Assembly: GCA_905221605.1 (NCBI GenBank)
Contig: CAJNDS010002183.1
Coordinates: 538,501 to 602,500, forward strand
Source of the DNA: Symbiodinium natans
Lineage: Eukaryota; Sar; Dinophyceae; Suessiales; Symbiodiniaceae
Length of the DNA stretch: 64,000 nt
Reading direction: 5' to 3'
The translations under genes and the position numbers were made by a program. Shown here piece after piece: positions 63,877 to 64,000 of the stretch. The stretch's first letter is position 1. The number at the start of each line of letters is the position of its first letter. Under the pieces are notes generated by a model. That model ran no database searches. It saw only the letters and a list, made by a program, of their open reading frames with translations, and was not told the DNA's origin.

Positions 63877-64000
63877 TAAGATGATCTCCATGACTACGCA
63901 ATGTGCGGGACGCTGGTCGTGTGCCAAGGACCGCACGCGCAGCTTCTGTTTCGGGGTCCCTAGCCGGGGAAAGGGGTGTGCCAAACATGATTTAGGGCTC

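Noticed and set aside
1-64000. Chromosome end or subtelomere
   Set aside because: Telomere units occur in both orientations throughout the window, interleaved with coding exons of ordinary genes, with no terminal long array. This is an interstitial pattern.

Overview
The window looks like nuclear DNA of a eukaryotic alga or protist, most likely a dinoflagellate. Four things point there. (1) TTTAGGG-type telomere repeats lie throughout the sequence in both orientations. (2) Coding sequence occurs only as short exons, mostly 30-130 nt, between introns. (3) Several introns must start with GC or GA rather than GT to keep conserved protein motifs in frame, as reported for dinoflagellates. (4) Small inverted-repeat elements sit inside introns. 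No spliced-leader sequence, tRNA, rRNA or prokaryotic gene was recognised, so the taxon is an inference.

Layout. 0-9 kb: telomere-type repeats with a few candidate exons. 9.7-12.7 kb: the 3' part of an unrecognised gene, six exons in phase. 13-18 kb: several small genes, including a complete six-exon gene at 16950-18043. 18.2-34.3 kb: a cluster with four RNA-recognition-motif (RRM) domains, interrupted by an unrelated gene (23.8-26.3 kb) and a long CCCCAAAA array (26.3-27.5 kb). 34.9-37 kb: two small gene ends. 37.2-42 kb: a region poor in telomere repeats with few exons. 42.1-44.9 kb: a gene resembling the C-terminal half of ZNF830/CCDC16. 45-52.9 kb: a long coiled-coil gene. 53.9-54.3 kb: an acidic gene end. 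54.8-58.6 kb: an unrecognised Cys-containing protein. 60.1-63.8 kb: an FKBP-type peptidyl-prolyl isomerase whose catalytic domain can be spliced together in phase over five exons.

Nearly all supported exons are on the plus strand, so the window is probably one unidirectional gene array. Exon models were built by hand from reading frame, splice dinucleotides, phase and motif continuity. Unless a family is named, function is unknown. Most single-exon ORFs in the window are translations of simple repeats.

The most interesting layer is the introns. Many begin exactly at a GTTTAGGG repeat or carry CCCTAAA arrays before the acceptor. Others consist almost entirely of a terminal-inverted-repeat element (introner-like). 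The window also holds many degenerate telomere motifs (TTTAGGG, TTTTAGGG, TTTAGGGG, TTTGGGG, TTTTGGGG, TTCAGGG, TTGAGGG, TTTATAGGG), some flanked by direct duplications and some lodged inside the mobile elements.
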